A DNA stretch of 45,467 bases, taken from contig JAJEEP010000074.1 of NCBI GenBank assembly GCA_022820945.1, positions 1 to 45,467 of the forward strand. Direction: 5' to 3'. The position numbers and the translations under genes are program-made. Under the pieces are notes generated by a model. It had not been told where the DNA came from. It made no database searches and saw only the letters and a list, made by a program, of their open reading frames with translations. This stretch comes from Alphaproteobacteria bacterium. GTDB taxonomy: Bacteria > Pseudomonadota > Alphaproteobacteria > UBA828. Shown one piece after another: positions 28,092 to 36,625 of the stretch. Each line of letters begins with the position of its first letter. Positions within the stretch are counted from its first letter, which is position 1.

Positions 28092-29944
28092 GCGCTCTCC
28101 GCCGCGCGGGGCGCCGCACTGTCCTCTGTCTCTGTCCCGCCCGTCTCATAGCCGCGCGGCGTGTAGAGCCACGCCCGGCCGCCGCGCTCGACGCGCCGGG
28201 TCTGGCTGCTGCCGACGACGACGACCGTGAGCATGTCGACCGTGTCCGGATCGAGGCCGGCCAGGGTGGTGACGTCGACGCGCTCGCCCTCCCGCCCGAG
28301 ATTGCGAGCCACGACCACGGGGCAGTCGAGCGGCCGGTGGGCGGCGAGGATATTCCGGGCTTCCACGAGTCGGCCGCGGCGTTTCTGTGACGCCGGGTTG
28401 TAGAGCGCCACCACGAAATCGGCCTCGGCGGCGGCCCGGAGCCGGCGCACGATCGCGGGCCAGGGCGTCAGCAGGTCGGAGAGGGAGACGGCGCAGAAAT
28501 CGTGCCCGATGGGTGCGCCGGCGCGTGCGGCGGCGGCCTGGAGCGCGCTGACGCCGGGCTCCACCGCAAGCTCGATGCCGCGCCATCGGGTTTCGGCGTC
28601 CGCACCGTCCAGCAACTCGAAGAGCAGCGAGGCCATGCCGTAGACCCCGGCATCGCCGGAAGACACCAGGGCAACGCGGCGGCCCTCTGCCGCGAGCGCG
28701 AGCGCGGCCCGGCAGCGCTCCTCCTCCGCGCCGATGGGGTAGGCGTGACGCGCGCAGCCCGGCGGAGGCGGACCCAGCAGATCGAGGTAGCGGCCGTAGC
28801 CCACGAGATCGGTGGCGTCCGCAATGGCGGCGTCGGCCCCCGGAGTCCGCCAGGCCTGAGCGCCGGGGCCGATCCCCACCACGGTGACCCGCCCGCGTCC
28901 GCGCCCGCAGCGCTGGGGCTCGATGATCGCGGGCGCCTGGGCGATGGCGCAGGTGCCGCGCGCGCTCCGTGCCTTGGGCATGGCGAGGGTGCCGTCCGTC
29001 CCGGCGCAGGCCAATGCTGCGGCCTCCGCCACGCCGTGGCAGCCGACCGCGCGAAACACCACGTCGGACGGTGCCGTGAGGCGCGGGGTCTCGCGCTCCA
29101 GGGTCGCGGCGTCGAAGAGGCGAAGCGGCACGCCGAGCCAGTCCGCGACCGCGCTCACCGCCGGCTCGTCCGCCTTCAGGTCGAGGGAAGCGACGCAGGC
29201 CACCGCCTCGGGCGCGAGCCCGCCCGCCACGAGAACTCGTTTGGCCAAGAGGATAAGCTCCTCCGGCGCGCAGCCCCGCTCGCAACCGAGGCCGAGGGCG
29301 AGCACGGCGGGATGCAGCGTGACATCGGCCACGTCGTCGCCCGGAACCACACTCCGATGGGTGATGTGGAGGGTGAGGCGGCCCCAATCCCCGAACGGAG
29401 CGCCGCCTGCGGTGAGCCAGTCGGCAGACGCCGCCTCGGTCACGAGGCGCACGGGCTCGCCGGCGAGCAGCGCGGCGGTGACCGCCTTCACCCGCGCGTC
29501 TTCGGCGAGGCGCCAGCCCGCAGGCGGCGCGTCGAGGGCGAAGCCCAGGGCCGTGTCGCCCGCCGTGGTGATCGCGGCATGGGCGCCGAGGGCATTGGCA
29601 ATGGTGCGAGCAAGCCGGTTCGCGCCGTGGTGGCCGCCCAGCAGCGGCACGATGCTCCGCCCGTCATCCGAGACTGCGATGACCGGCGGCTCGGCGGTCT
29701 TGTCCGCGAGATGTGGGCTGAGCAGGCGAATGAGGATGCCGGCGGCACAGACCCCGACGATGGGCGTGCCGGCCCGGAAGAGCGCCCCGAGATGAGGCCC
29801 GAGCCGCTCGTAGGCGACATCGGCGTCGTCCCGGAGGGACGCGGGACCATGGACCGCCGCGCCAGGCAGCGTGGCCGCGATGCGGCGCGCGAGCGGAACC
29901 TGGCGCGCATCCAGGATCACGACGGCGGGGGCGTTCAGCGCCAT
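28088..29944 (-). CDS. cobJ: CbiG-CobJ fusion: ring-opening hydrolase plus precorrin-3B C17-methyltransferase
   Basis: A 618-residue two-domain protein. Residues 1-~370 are CbiG-like: [44 protein letters not shown] and [14 protein letters not shown]. Residues ~380-600 are a tetrapyrrole methylase of CobJ/CbiH type: [53 protein letters not shown] and [14 protein letters not shown]. CbiG opens the delta-lactone after ring contraction in the cobalt-dependent route, and CobJ/CbiH does the contraction with C17 methylation. The fusion joins consecutive steps. ATG 29944 is chosen because an upstream 100-residue extension has no family character. It overlaps cobI by 10 bp and cobM by 4 bp. Confidence 0.93.
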   Translation of the reverse strand: MALNAPAVVILDARQVPLARRIAATLPGAAVHGPASLRDDADVAYERLGPHLGALFRAGTPIVGVCAAGILIRLLSPHLADKTAEPPVIAVSDDGRSIVPLLGGHHGANRLARTIANALGAHAAITTAGDTALGFALDAPPAGWRLAEDARVKAVTAALLAGEPVRLVTEAASADWLTAGGAPFGDWGRLTLHITHRSVVPGDDVADVTLHPAVLALGLGCERGCAPEELILLAKRVLVAGGLAPEAVACVASLDLKADEPAVSAVADWLGVPLRLFDAATLERETPRLTAPSDVVFRAVGCHGVAEAAALACAGTDGTLAMPKARSARGTCAIAQAPAIIEPQRCGRGRGRVTVVGIGPGAQAWRTPGADAAIADATDLVGYGRYLDLLGPPPPGCARHAYPIGAEEERCRAALALAAEGRRVALVSSGDAGVYGMASLLFELLDGADAETRWRGIELAVEPGVSALQAAAARAGAPIGHDFCAVSLSDLLTPWPAIVRRLRAAAEADFVVALYNPASQKRRGRLVEARNILAAHRPLDCPVVVARNLGREGERVDVTTLAGLDPDTVDMLTVVVVGSSQTRRVERGGRAWLYTPRGYETGGTETEDSAAPRAAESA

Positions 29945-30636
29945 GCCGCGCCCCGCTTGTGGACGATGACCATGGAGAAGTAGGGCGCGGGCGGCTCCAC
30001 CTCGGCCAGCGGCAGGATCCGCTCCGCCGCCATGGAAGCGCGCTCGACGTAGTGCGCGCGCCCCAGCAGGCCGAGTGCGTCGAGCACGCGGCGCACCTTC
30101 TGCAGGTGGCGGCCCACCTTGACGATCGCCGCCGCATCGCAGTTGGCGAGCTGGGCCATCAGTCGCTGGTCGTCGAGGGGCGCCGGGATCACCGTGAGCA
30201 CGTCGTTGCGCGCGGCGAGCGGCAGGCCGAGGGCGGCGGCGCACGCCATGGGCGAGGAGACGCCGGGGATCACCTCCACCCGGTGGTGTTGGGCCAGCCG
30301 CTCGAAGAGATAGAGAAAGGAGCCGTAGACGAACGGATCGCCCTCGCAGAGCACCGCGACGTCGCGGCCCACCTCGAGTCGAGCGCCGAGTCTAGCCGCC
30401 GCCTCGTCGTAGACTTCCGCCGCGGGAAAGCGACTCGGCTCCAGCGGCATGCGGATGGCGATCTCCTCCTGCCGGCCGGGGAGATGGGGCGCCGCGATGC
30501 TGCGGGCGAGGCTCTCGCCCTCCGGCGGCGCGGGGTAGGCCACCACAGCGGCCTGTCTGAGCGCCTTCAGTGCCTTGAGCGTGATCAAGTCCGGGTCGCC
30601 GGGGCCGACGCCGATGCCGCTGAGCAGGCCGGTCAT
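29935..30636 (-). CDS. cobI: Precorrin-2 C20-methyltransferase CobI/CbiL
   Basis: A 233-residue methylase with LSGIGVGPGDPDLITLKALK, AVVAYPAPPEGESLAR, VLCEGDPFVYGSFLYLFERL, EVIPGVSSPMACAAALGLPL and AAIVKVGRHLQKV. It methylates C20 of precorrin-2 or its cobalt form. Start ATG 30636 gives the standard MTGLLSGIGVGPG and overlaps the cobL stop by four bases (ATGA). A long in-frame extension upstream is a shadow of cobL. Confidence 0.95.
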   Translation of the reverse strand: MTGLLSGIGVGPGDPDLITLKALKALRQAAVVAYPAPPEGESLARSIAAPHLPGRQEEIAIRMPLEPSRFPAAEVYDEAAARLGARLEVGRDVAVLCEGDPFVYGSFLYLFERLAQHHRVEVIPGVSSPMACAAALGLPLAARNDVLTVIPAPLDDQRLMAQLANCDAAAIVKVGRHLQKVRRVLDALGLLGRAHYVERASMAAERILPLAEVEPPAPYFSMVIVHKRGAAWR

Positions 30637-31841
30637 CGTGGCTTGACGATCGCGAGCTGGGTGACCGGCATCAGCGGGCGCCAGGCCAGGTGGCGGCCCA
30701 CGGGCCGGGCGCGGGAGACCGCGATCCGGGTCATGGTACCGTCGTGGCGCGCGCACCAGTTGGCGAGGGCCGCCTCGCCCGCCACGGTGACGGCGTTGGC
30801 CACCAGCGTGCCGCCGGGCGCGAGCCGCGCCCAGCAGGTCTCGATCAGGCCGGGGAGCGTCAGCCCGCCGCCGATGAAGATCGCATCGGGCACCGGCAGG
30901 AGCTCCAGCGCTTCCGGCGCCTCGCCCTCCCGCACCGTGAGGCGGGGCACGCCAAGGGCCGCAGCGTTGCGGGCGATGCGGGCGCAGCGGTCCGCGTCGC
31001 GCTCGACCGCGACGGCGTTCGTGGTGCGCTCGCTCAGGAGCCATTCGATGGCAACCGAGCCGGAGCCCGCGCCCACGTCCCAGAGGAGCGCACCAGGCCG
31101 CGGGTCGAGCGCACTCACGGTCTGCACCCGGATCTCGCGCTTGGTGAGCTGGCCGTCGTTCTCGAACGCGCGGTCGGGCAGGCCCGGCGCGCCGCGAAAG
31201 CGCTTCACGCGGCCTTCGGCGCGGCAGTCGATGGCGATGGTGTTGAGGTCCGGCACCTGCGCCTCGCGCCAGCTCTCGGCGCGCTCGCTCATGCTGGTTT
31301 CGTCGGGCCCGCCCATGTGCGCGAAGACGGTGAGCGTGCTCGCGCCGTAGCCGACGGCGGTGAGCTGCGCCGCGACCTGTGCAGGCGTGGCGCCGTCGTG
31401 GGAGAGCACCAGCAGGCGCTGCCCCGGCGCGAGATAGGCGCGGACGGTCTCCAGCGGGCGACCGTGCAGGGTCACGCCCACCGTCTCGTCGGCGCTCCAG
31501 CCGAGGCGGGCGCGGGCGAGGCTGAAGGCGGACGGCGCCGGGATGGTCACGATCTCCTCGTCGGGGAAGGCGCGGCGGAGCGTGGTGCCGATGCCGAAGC
31601 AGAAGGGATCGCCGGTCGCCAGCACGACGACCCGCTGGCCCTGCGCCGCGCGAATGTCATCCATGGTGTCCGTCAGTGGGCGTCGCCAGGTGAGGCGCTG
31701 CGCTACGCCGTCCGGGATCATGGCGAGATGCCGTTCGCCGCCCACCAGCACCTCCGCCTGCGCGATCAGCGTGCGGGCAGCGGGTGCCAGCGCATCGGGC
31801 CCGTCCTCACCGAGGCCGATGATCGTGAGCCAGCCGCTCAT
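30633..31841 (-). CDS. cobL: Precorrin-6Y C5,15-methyltransferase (decarboxylating) CobL
   Basis: A 402-residue fusion of the CbiE and CbiT activities. The N-terminal tetrapyrrole methylase has LTIIGLGEDGPDAL, VVVLATGDPFCFGIGTTL and IPAPSAFSLARARLGW. The C-terminal class I methyltransferase has ALLWDVGAGSGSVAIEWLL and DAIFIGGGLT. It adds methyls at C5 and C15 and removes the acetate carboxyl at C12. It overlaps cobH upstream by four bases and cobI downstream by four. Confidence 0.95.
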   Translation of the reverse strand: MSGWLTIIGLGEDGPDALAPAARTLIAQAEVLVGGERHLAMIPDGVAQRLTWRRPLTDTMDDIRAAQGQRVVVLATGDPFCFGIGTTLRRAFPDEEIVTIPAPSAFSLARARLGWSADETVGVTLHGRPLETVRAYLAPGQRLLVLSHDGATPAQVAAQLTAVGYGASTLTVFAHMGGPDETSMSERAESWREAQVPDLNTIAIDCRAEGRVKRFRGAPGLPDRAFENDGQLTKREIRVQTVSALDPRPGALLWDVGAGSGSVAIEWLLSERTTNAVAVERDADRCARIARNAAALGVPRLTVREGEAPEALELLPVPDAIFIGGGLTLPGLIETCWARLAPGGTLVANAVTVAGEAALANWCARHDGTMTRIAVSRARPVGRHLAWRPLMPVTQLAIVKPR

Positions 31842-32500
31842 GGGTTGCCTTCGCCGCCGGGCGGTGCCGCGAGCGCGTTCACAGCAGCCGCCGCGACCGC
31901 GCTGCCGCCCCGACGGCCCAGCAGGGTGAGGAAGGGCACGCCGTGGTTCCCGTTCGCGAGCGCCGCCTTGGACTCGTTCGCGCCGACGAAGCCGGGGGGC
32001 GTCGCGACGATCGCCGCCGGCCGGGGCGCGCCCTCGGCCAGCAGCTCCAGCAGGCGGAAAAGCGCCGTGGGCGCGTTGCCGATCACGCAGAGCGCGCCGG
32101 CCAAGTGCGGCCGCCAGAGCTCCACCGCCACCGCCGAGCGCGTGGTCCGGGCCGACGCCGCGCGTTCCGCGAGGCCCGGTGCGGCAAGCGTGCAGATCAC
32201 GTCGTTGCCGGTCGCGAGCCTCCGGCGGGAGATGCCGGACGCCACCATCTGGCAGTCCGCGAGGACGGGGGCGCCGGCGGCAAGCGCGCCGCGCGCCTTA
32301 TCCGCCACGTCTGCCGAGAAGGCGAGGTCCGCCACCAGATCGGTCATGCCGGACGCATGCACCATGCGGTAGGCGACGTCCACCAGGTCCGCCGGCAGCC
32401 CGACGACATCGGTCTCCCGCCGGATGATGGCGAAGGAGCGCCGCGTGATCCCTTCCGGGTCGCGCAGATAGTCAGCCGTGGCTGTGGCCGCCATGTCCAT
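31838..32500 (-). CDS. cobH: Precorrin-8X methylmutase CobH
   Basis: A 220-residue enzyme that moves the C11 methyl to C12, giving hydrogenobyrinate or cobyrinate. YLRDPEGITRRSFAIIRRET, MVHASGMTDL with the catalytic His, GAPVLADCQMVASGI, NAPTALFRLLELL, and PPGFVGANESKAAL with NGNHGVPFLTLLGRRGGS all match CobH/CbiC. ATG 32500 (MDMAATATADYL) is preferred; an ATG at 32575 would add a Thr-rich leader that is only the shifted reading of the cbiX histidine repeats. It overlaps the end of cbiX by 29 bp. Confidence 0.93.
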   Translation of the reverse strand: MDMAATATADYLRDPEGITRRSFAIIRRETDVVGLPADLVDVAYRMVHASGMTDLVADLAFSADVADKARGALAAGAPVLADCQMVASGISRRRLATGNDVICTLAAPGLAERAASARTTRSAVAVELWRPHLAGALCVIGNAPTALFRLLELLAEGAPRPAAIVATPPGFVGANESKAALANGNHGVPFLTLLGRRGGSAVAAAAVNALAAPPGGEGNP

Positions 32501-33443
32501 CGGTTCCGTGATCGTGGTGGTGGTGGCCGTGACCGTGTTGGTGATCGTGGCTGTGGCCGCCGGCGTGGTCCGCATCGGTGCCGATGCCCTCGACGTGGTG
32601 GTGGTGGCCCACCTGGGGCGCGCCGAGGTCGGCCTCGTGGCCGATGATCTGCTCGCGGTACTTGCAGAGCTGGCAGTTCATGCGGTTGTCGCCTTCCGGA
32701 ATCTCGGCGATGCGCGCGAGGAAGGCGTCCACCACCAACGGGTGGTCGTTGAGGTAGGCGGCCTTGCGGAAGGCGATTGCGGGATGGGCGCGGGCGGCGG
32801 TATCTACCGCGTCGTAGATGCGCCGCACCAGCACGCCGGTGAAGAGGAAGTAGGGGAAGACCACGATGCGGCCGAAGCCGAAGCCCGCGATCCGCTCGAG
32901 CGCCGGGCCCACCAGGGGCGTGGTGACGCCGCTATAACAGGTCTCCGCCCAGCCGAAGCCCAGGCCCTCCCACAGCATGCGGGTGACCTTGGCGATGTTG
33001 CTGTTGGCGTCAGGGTCGGAGGTGCCGCGCCCGACCACGACGAGCAAGCTGTCTTCCGGCGGGGCGTCGCCGGGCTGCTGGGTGGCTTGGATACGCTCGG
33101 CGGCCGCGCGCAGCAGCAGCGGGTCGACCGCGAGATCGCGCCCGTAGCGGATCGCGAGGCCGGGGTTGGCGGCGGCGAAGTCGTTGAGTACTGAGGGGAT
33201 GTCGTTCTTGGCGTGGCCGGCGGCGAAGAGCATGCCGGGGACGGCGTCGATGGCGCGCGCGCCGGAATCCCGCATTGCCGCCAGCGTGCTGCCGATGGTG
33301 GGCCGCGCGAATTCGAGGAAGCCGTGGCTCACCCGGCGATCCGGCAGGCGCGCGGCAACCACGGCGGCCAGGTGCTCGAACTCGGCGACCGCCGCGTCAT
33401 CACGGCTGCCGTGGCCGCAGAGCAGCACCGCAGGCTCGCTCAT
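32472..33443 (-). CDS. cbiX: Sirohydrochlorin cobaltochelatase CbiX, long form with Cys motif and His-rich tail
   Basis: A 323-residue chelatase. The first chelatase-like domain begins AVLLCGHGSRD and includes GFLEFARPTIGSTL and PGMLFAAGHAKNDIP. A second related half follows (LLVVVGRGTSDPDANSNIAKV, VVFPYFLFTGVLV). The C-terminus has MNCQLCKYR (MxCxxC, the Fe-S motif reported in long CbiX) and then about 45 residues very rich in His, such as HSHDHQHGHGHHHHDHG. It inserts Co(II) early in corrin synthesis. Start ATG 33443 (MSEPAVLL) is used. It heads the cbiX-to-cobM operon and is divergent from cobD across 56 bp. Confidence 0.93.
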   Translation of the reverse strand: MSEPAVLLCGHGSRDDAAVAEFEHLAAVVAARLPDRRVSHGFLEFARPTIGSTLAAMRDSGARAIDAVPGMLFAAGHAKNDIPSVLNDFAAANPGLAIRYGRDLAVDPLLLRAAAERIQATQQPGDAPPEDSLLVVVGRGTSDPDANSNIAKVTRMLWEGLGFGWAETCYSGVTTPLVGPALERIAGFGFGRIVVFPYFLFTGVLVRRIYDAVDTAARAHPAIAFRKAAYLNDHPLVVDAFLARIAEIPEGDNRMNCQLCKYREQIIGHEADLGAPQVGHHHHVEGIGTDADHAGGHSHDHQHGHGHHHHDHGTDGHGGHSHG

Positions 33444-33499
33444 GGCCCGCCTCCATTCCGTCCATTGACCGGCACGCCAGCCCTTTCCATTGTGGATCG

Positions 33500-34498
33500 A
33501 TGCTCCTCTTCGCCGCACCCGCCTGGCCCATCGGCCAGGCGGTGCCGTTCATCCTTCTCGCCGCGCTCGCGCTCGATGCGCTGATCGGCGACCCGCGCTG
33601 GCTGCCGCACCCGGTACGCCTGATGGGCTGGCTTACCGGCGTCCTCGACCGCGCCCTCAACCGGGAGCGCCTGGGCGATGCCGCCCGCGTGCTCCTGGGC
33701 GGTCTGGCGGTAGTGCTGGTGACGGGCGCGAGCGCTGCCGCCGGCTGGGCCGTCGCCCATCACGCGGCCATGTTCGCCTGGGGCTGGCTCGCCGAGCTTG
33801 CCCTGGTCGCGACCCTGCTCGCGCAGCGCACCATGGCCGATCACATGGTGCGCGTGACGCGCGCGCTGGATACCGGTGTCGAGCCGGCGCGGGCCGAGCT
33901 GCGCCACATCGTCGGCCGCGAGGTTCATGCCCTCGACGAGCACGCCATCGCCCGCGCGGCGATCGAGAGCGGCGCCGAGAATTATTCCGACGGCGTGGTG
34001 GCACCGGCCTTCTGGTACCTGCTGCTCGGCCTGCCGGGGCTGATTGCCTACAAGGCGATCAACACCATGGACAGCATGATCGGCCACCGCTCGCCCCGCC
34101 ATCACGCCTTCGGCCGCGCGGCGGCGCGCCTCGACGATGCGGCGAGCTGGGTGCCGGCGCGGATCGCGGGTGGGCTGGTCGCGCTGGCCGCGCTCGTCGT
34201 CCCCGGCGCCGCGCCGGGGCGGGCTCTGCGCACCATGGTGCGCGATGCACCCAGGCACAGCTCGCCCAACGCCGGCTGGCCCGAGGCCGCGATGGCGGGC
34301 GCGCTCGGCCTCGCCCTGCTGGGCCCCCGCCGCTACGAGGGCGGGACGGCGGCCGACGAAGCCTGGCTTGGCGACGGCCGCAAGGAGGCGACGGCGGCCG
34401 ATCTCAGGCGCACGGTGCGGGTCTTCGCCGTGGCGTGTGCGCTGGTGGCGGTGCTGACCGCCGCCATCGCTGCCGGCATGGCGCTCGGCGCGGCGTAG
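33500..34498 (+). CDS. cobD: Adenosylcobinamide-phosphate synthase CobD/CbiB
   Basis: A 332-residue integral membrane protein that joins adenosylcobyric acid to aminopropanol (phosphate). Family motifs are DALIGDPRWLPHPVRLMGWL, RAAIESGAENYSDGVVAPAFWYLL, YKAINTMDSMIGHRS, RLDDAASWVPARI and HSSPNAGWPEAAMAGAL. Several hydrophobic segments are evident. It stands alone on the plus strand, divergent from cbiX, and its stop is only 7 bp from the converging cobQ stop. Confidence 0.94.
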   Translation: MLLFAAPAWPIGQAVPFILLAALALDALIGDPRWLPHPVRLMGWLTGVLDRALNRERLGDAARVLLGGLAVVLVTGASAAAGWAVAHHAAMFAWGWLAELALVATLLAQRTMADHMVRVTRALDTGVEPARAELRHIVGREVHALDEHAIARAAIESGAENYSDGVVAPAFWYLLLGLPGLIAYKAINTMDSMIGHRSPRHHAFGRAAARLDDAASWVPARIAGGLVALAALVVPGAAPGRALRTMVRDAPRHSSPNAGWPEAAMAGALGLALLGPRRYEGGTAADEAWLGDGRKEATAADLRRTVRVFAVACALVAVLTAAIAAGMALGAA

Positions 34499-34505
34499 CC
34501 CTGGG

Positions 34506-36002
34506 TCAGCGGGCACGGGCCACCTCCAGCAGGCGGTCGAGGTCGAGATGGGCCTCCAGATGGGCGCCGAGGGCGTCGAGTGTCTCCTCCACCAATGCGT
34601 CGTAGGCGATGCCGGCGCTCTCCCGCTCCCGCAGCCGGCCGAGGAAGGCACGCCGAAAGCCGTCGGCGGCGAAGAGGCCGTGCAGGTAGCAGCCCATCAC
34701 CCGACCGTTCGGCGCCCGCGCACCGTCGGGGCCGCTTTCGAGGCGGACCAGTGGGCGCAAGGTGTCCGGCCCTGTGGTCTCCCCCATGTGCATCTCGTAG
34801 CCCGCAATCCCCTCGCCGCCTTCGCTGGCATGGCCGGAGGCACGGACGAGGCGCTTGCCCGCGCTCATCGTCGTCTCGACGTCGAGCAGGCCGAGACCCG
34901 GTGTCTCACCAGGCGGCCCTTCGATACCGGCGGGGTCGGCGACGCGCCGGCCCAGCATCTGGTAGCCGCCGCAGAGGCCGACCACCCAGCCGCCGCGTCG
35001 CACGTGCGCGGCAATGTCGAGCGCCCAGCCCTCGGCGTGCAGCGCCTCAAGATCGCTGCGGGTCGCCTTGCTGCCCGGCAGCAGCACGAGGTCGGCATCC
35101 CCCGGCAGCGCGCGACCCGGCGGCACGATGTCGAGCACCGTATCGGGCTCGGCACGAAGCGGGTCGAGGTCGTCGGTATTCGAGATACGCGGCAGGCGGG
35201 GCACGGCGATCTTGATGGCGCGGTCGGTCGCGGCGGGGGCTCCGGCCGGCGAGGAATCGAGGCCGACGCTGTCCTCGGCCGGCAGCAGCCGGGCGCCCTC
35301 GAACCAGGGCACAAGACCCAGTGCGGCCCATCCGGTCTCCCGCTCGATGATGGCGTTGGCGTCGTCGAAGAGCGTCGCATCGCCCCGGAACTTGTTGACG
35401 AGGAAGCCCCTGGTGAGCGTGCGCTCCGACGCCGGCAGCAGCGCCCAGGTGCCGACCAGACTCGCGATCACGCCGCCGCGATCCACGTCGCCCACCAGCG
35501 CGACCGGCACGCCGGCCGCCAGGGCAAAGCCCATGTTGGCGATGTCGTTCTGCCGCAGGTTGACCTCGGCCGGGCTGCCCGCGCCTTCCACCAGGATCAG
35601 GTCTGCGCCCTGGCCGAGGCGCGCAAAGCTCTCCAGCACGGGCGGCATGAGCGCGGCCTTCAGCGCATGATAGCCACGCGCGTCGGCGGTGCCGGTCACG
35701 CTGCCCTGCACCACCATCTGGGCGCCGTGCTCGCTCTCGGGCTTGAGCAGCACCGGGTTCATGTCGGCGCACGGCTCGATGCCGGCGGCGCGGGCCTGCA
35801 GCGCCTGGGCGCGGCCGATCTCGCGCCCGTCGCCCGCCACCGCGGCGTTGTTGGACATGTTCTGCGGCTTGAAGGGGCGCACGCGAAGCCCGCGTGCGGC
35901 ATAGGCGCGACAGAGGCCTGCCACCAGCAGAGACTTGCCGACGTTGGAGCCGGTGCCCTGAAACATCAGGGCCGGCGGCCCTTGTGAAACGGCACGGGCC
36001 AT
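34506..36002 (-). CDS. cobQ: Cobyric acid synthase CobQ
   Basis: A 498-residue glutamine amidotransferase that amidates side chains b, d, e and g of adenosylcobyrinate a,c-diamide. N-terminal [53 protein letters not shown] and [13 protein letters not shown]. The glutaminase domain has [21 protein letters not shown] and [13 protein letters not shown] 36002 overlaps the cobO stop by three bases (ATGA). It ends the cobU-led operon. Confidence 0.96.
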   Translation of the reverse strand: MARAVSQGPPALMFQGTGSNVGKSLLVAGLCRAYAARGLRVRPFKPQNMSNNAAVAGDGREIGRAQALQARAAGIEPCADMNPVLLKPESEHGAQMVVQGSVTGTADARGYHALKAALMPPVLESFARLGQGADLILVEGAGSPAEVNLRQNDIANMGFALAAGVPVALVGDVDRGGVIASLVGTWALLPASERTLTRGFLVNKFRGDATLFDDANAIIERETGWAALGLVPWFEGARLLPAEDSVGLDSSPAGAPAATDRAIKIAVPRLPRISNTDDLDPLRAEPDTVLDIVPPGRALPGDADLVLLPGSKATRSDLEALHAEGWALDIAAHVRRGGWVVGLCGGYQMLGRRVADPAGIEGPPGETPGLGLLDVETTMSAGKRLVRASGHASEGGEGIAGYEMHMGETTGPDTLRPLVRLESGPDGARAPNGRVMGCYLHGLFAADGFRRAFLGRLRERESAGIAYDALVEETLDALGAHLEAHLDLDRLLEVARAR

Positions 36003-36625
36003 CAGAACTCGATGCCCACCTGCGCCTTCACGCCGGCGCGGAAGGGATGCTTGATCTCGGTCATCTCGGTCACGAGGTCGGCCATCTCGATCAGCGCGGG
36101 CTTGGCGTTGCGGCCGGTGACCACCACGTGCTGGTCGGGATTGCGCGCGGCGAGCCCGGCGAGCACGTCGTCGAGGTCGAGGTAGTCGTAGCGCAGCACG
36201 ATGTTGAGTTCGTCCAGCACCACGAGGCGGTAGGAGGGGTCGGCGAGGAACTCCTTGGCCGCCTCCCACGCGTTGCGCGCGGCGGCGAGGTCGCGCTGGC
36301 GGTCCTGCGTGTCCCAGGTGAAGCCCTCGCCCATCACACGCACGGTGACGAGGTCGGGGAATCGCTCCAGCACTGCGCGCTCGCCGGTCGCCCACTTGCC
36401 CTTCACGAACTGCACGATGCCCACCTTCATGCCGTTGCCGATGGCGCGAGCCGCGAGGCCGAAGGCGGCGGTCGACTTGCCCTTGCCCTTGCCGGTGTGG
36501 ACGATGAGCAGGCCCTTCTCGATGGTCTTGGTGGCCAGCATGCGCTCCCGCGCGGCCTTGCGCTTGCGCATCTTCTCGGCATGGCGCTGGTCGAGCTCGG
36601 CCTCGGTCTCGGACTTGCGTGCCAT
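36002..36625 (-). CDS. cobO: Cob(I)yrinate a,c-diamide adenosyltransferase CobO/BtuR
   Basis: A 207-residue corrinoid adenosyltransferase. P-loop [61 protein letters not shown] and [22 protein letters not shown] match CobA/CobO/BtuR. It adds the 5'-deoxyadenosyl ligand. The charged N-terminal helix ([17 protein letters not shown]) is usual for CobO. Its ATG overlaps the cobN stop by one base (TGATG). Confidence 0.96.
   Translation of the reverse strand: MARKSETEAELDQRHAEKMRKRKAARERMLATKTIEKGLLIVHTGKGKGKSTAAFGLAARAIGNGMKVGIVQFVKGKWATGERAVLERFPDLVTVRVMGEGFTWDTQDRQRDLAAARNAWEAAKEFLADPSYRLVVLDELNIVLRYDYLDLDDVLAGLAARNPDQHVVVTGRNAKPALIEMADLVTEMTEIKHPFRAGVKAQVGIEF

Noticed and set aside
32501..32575. 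Thr-rich N-terminal extension of cobH
   Set aside because: It is the shifted reading of the histidine repeats of cbiX and is not found in the usual CobH start.
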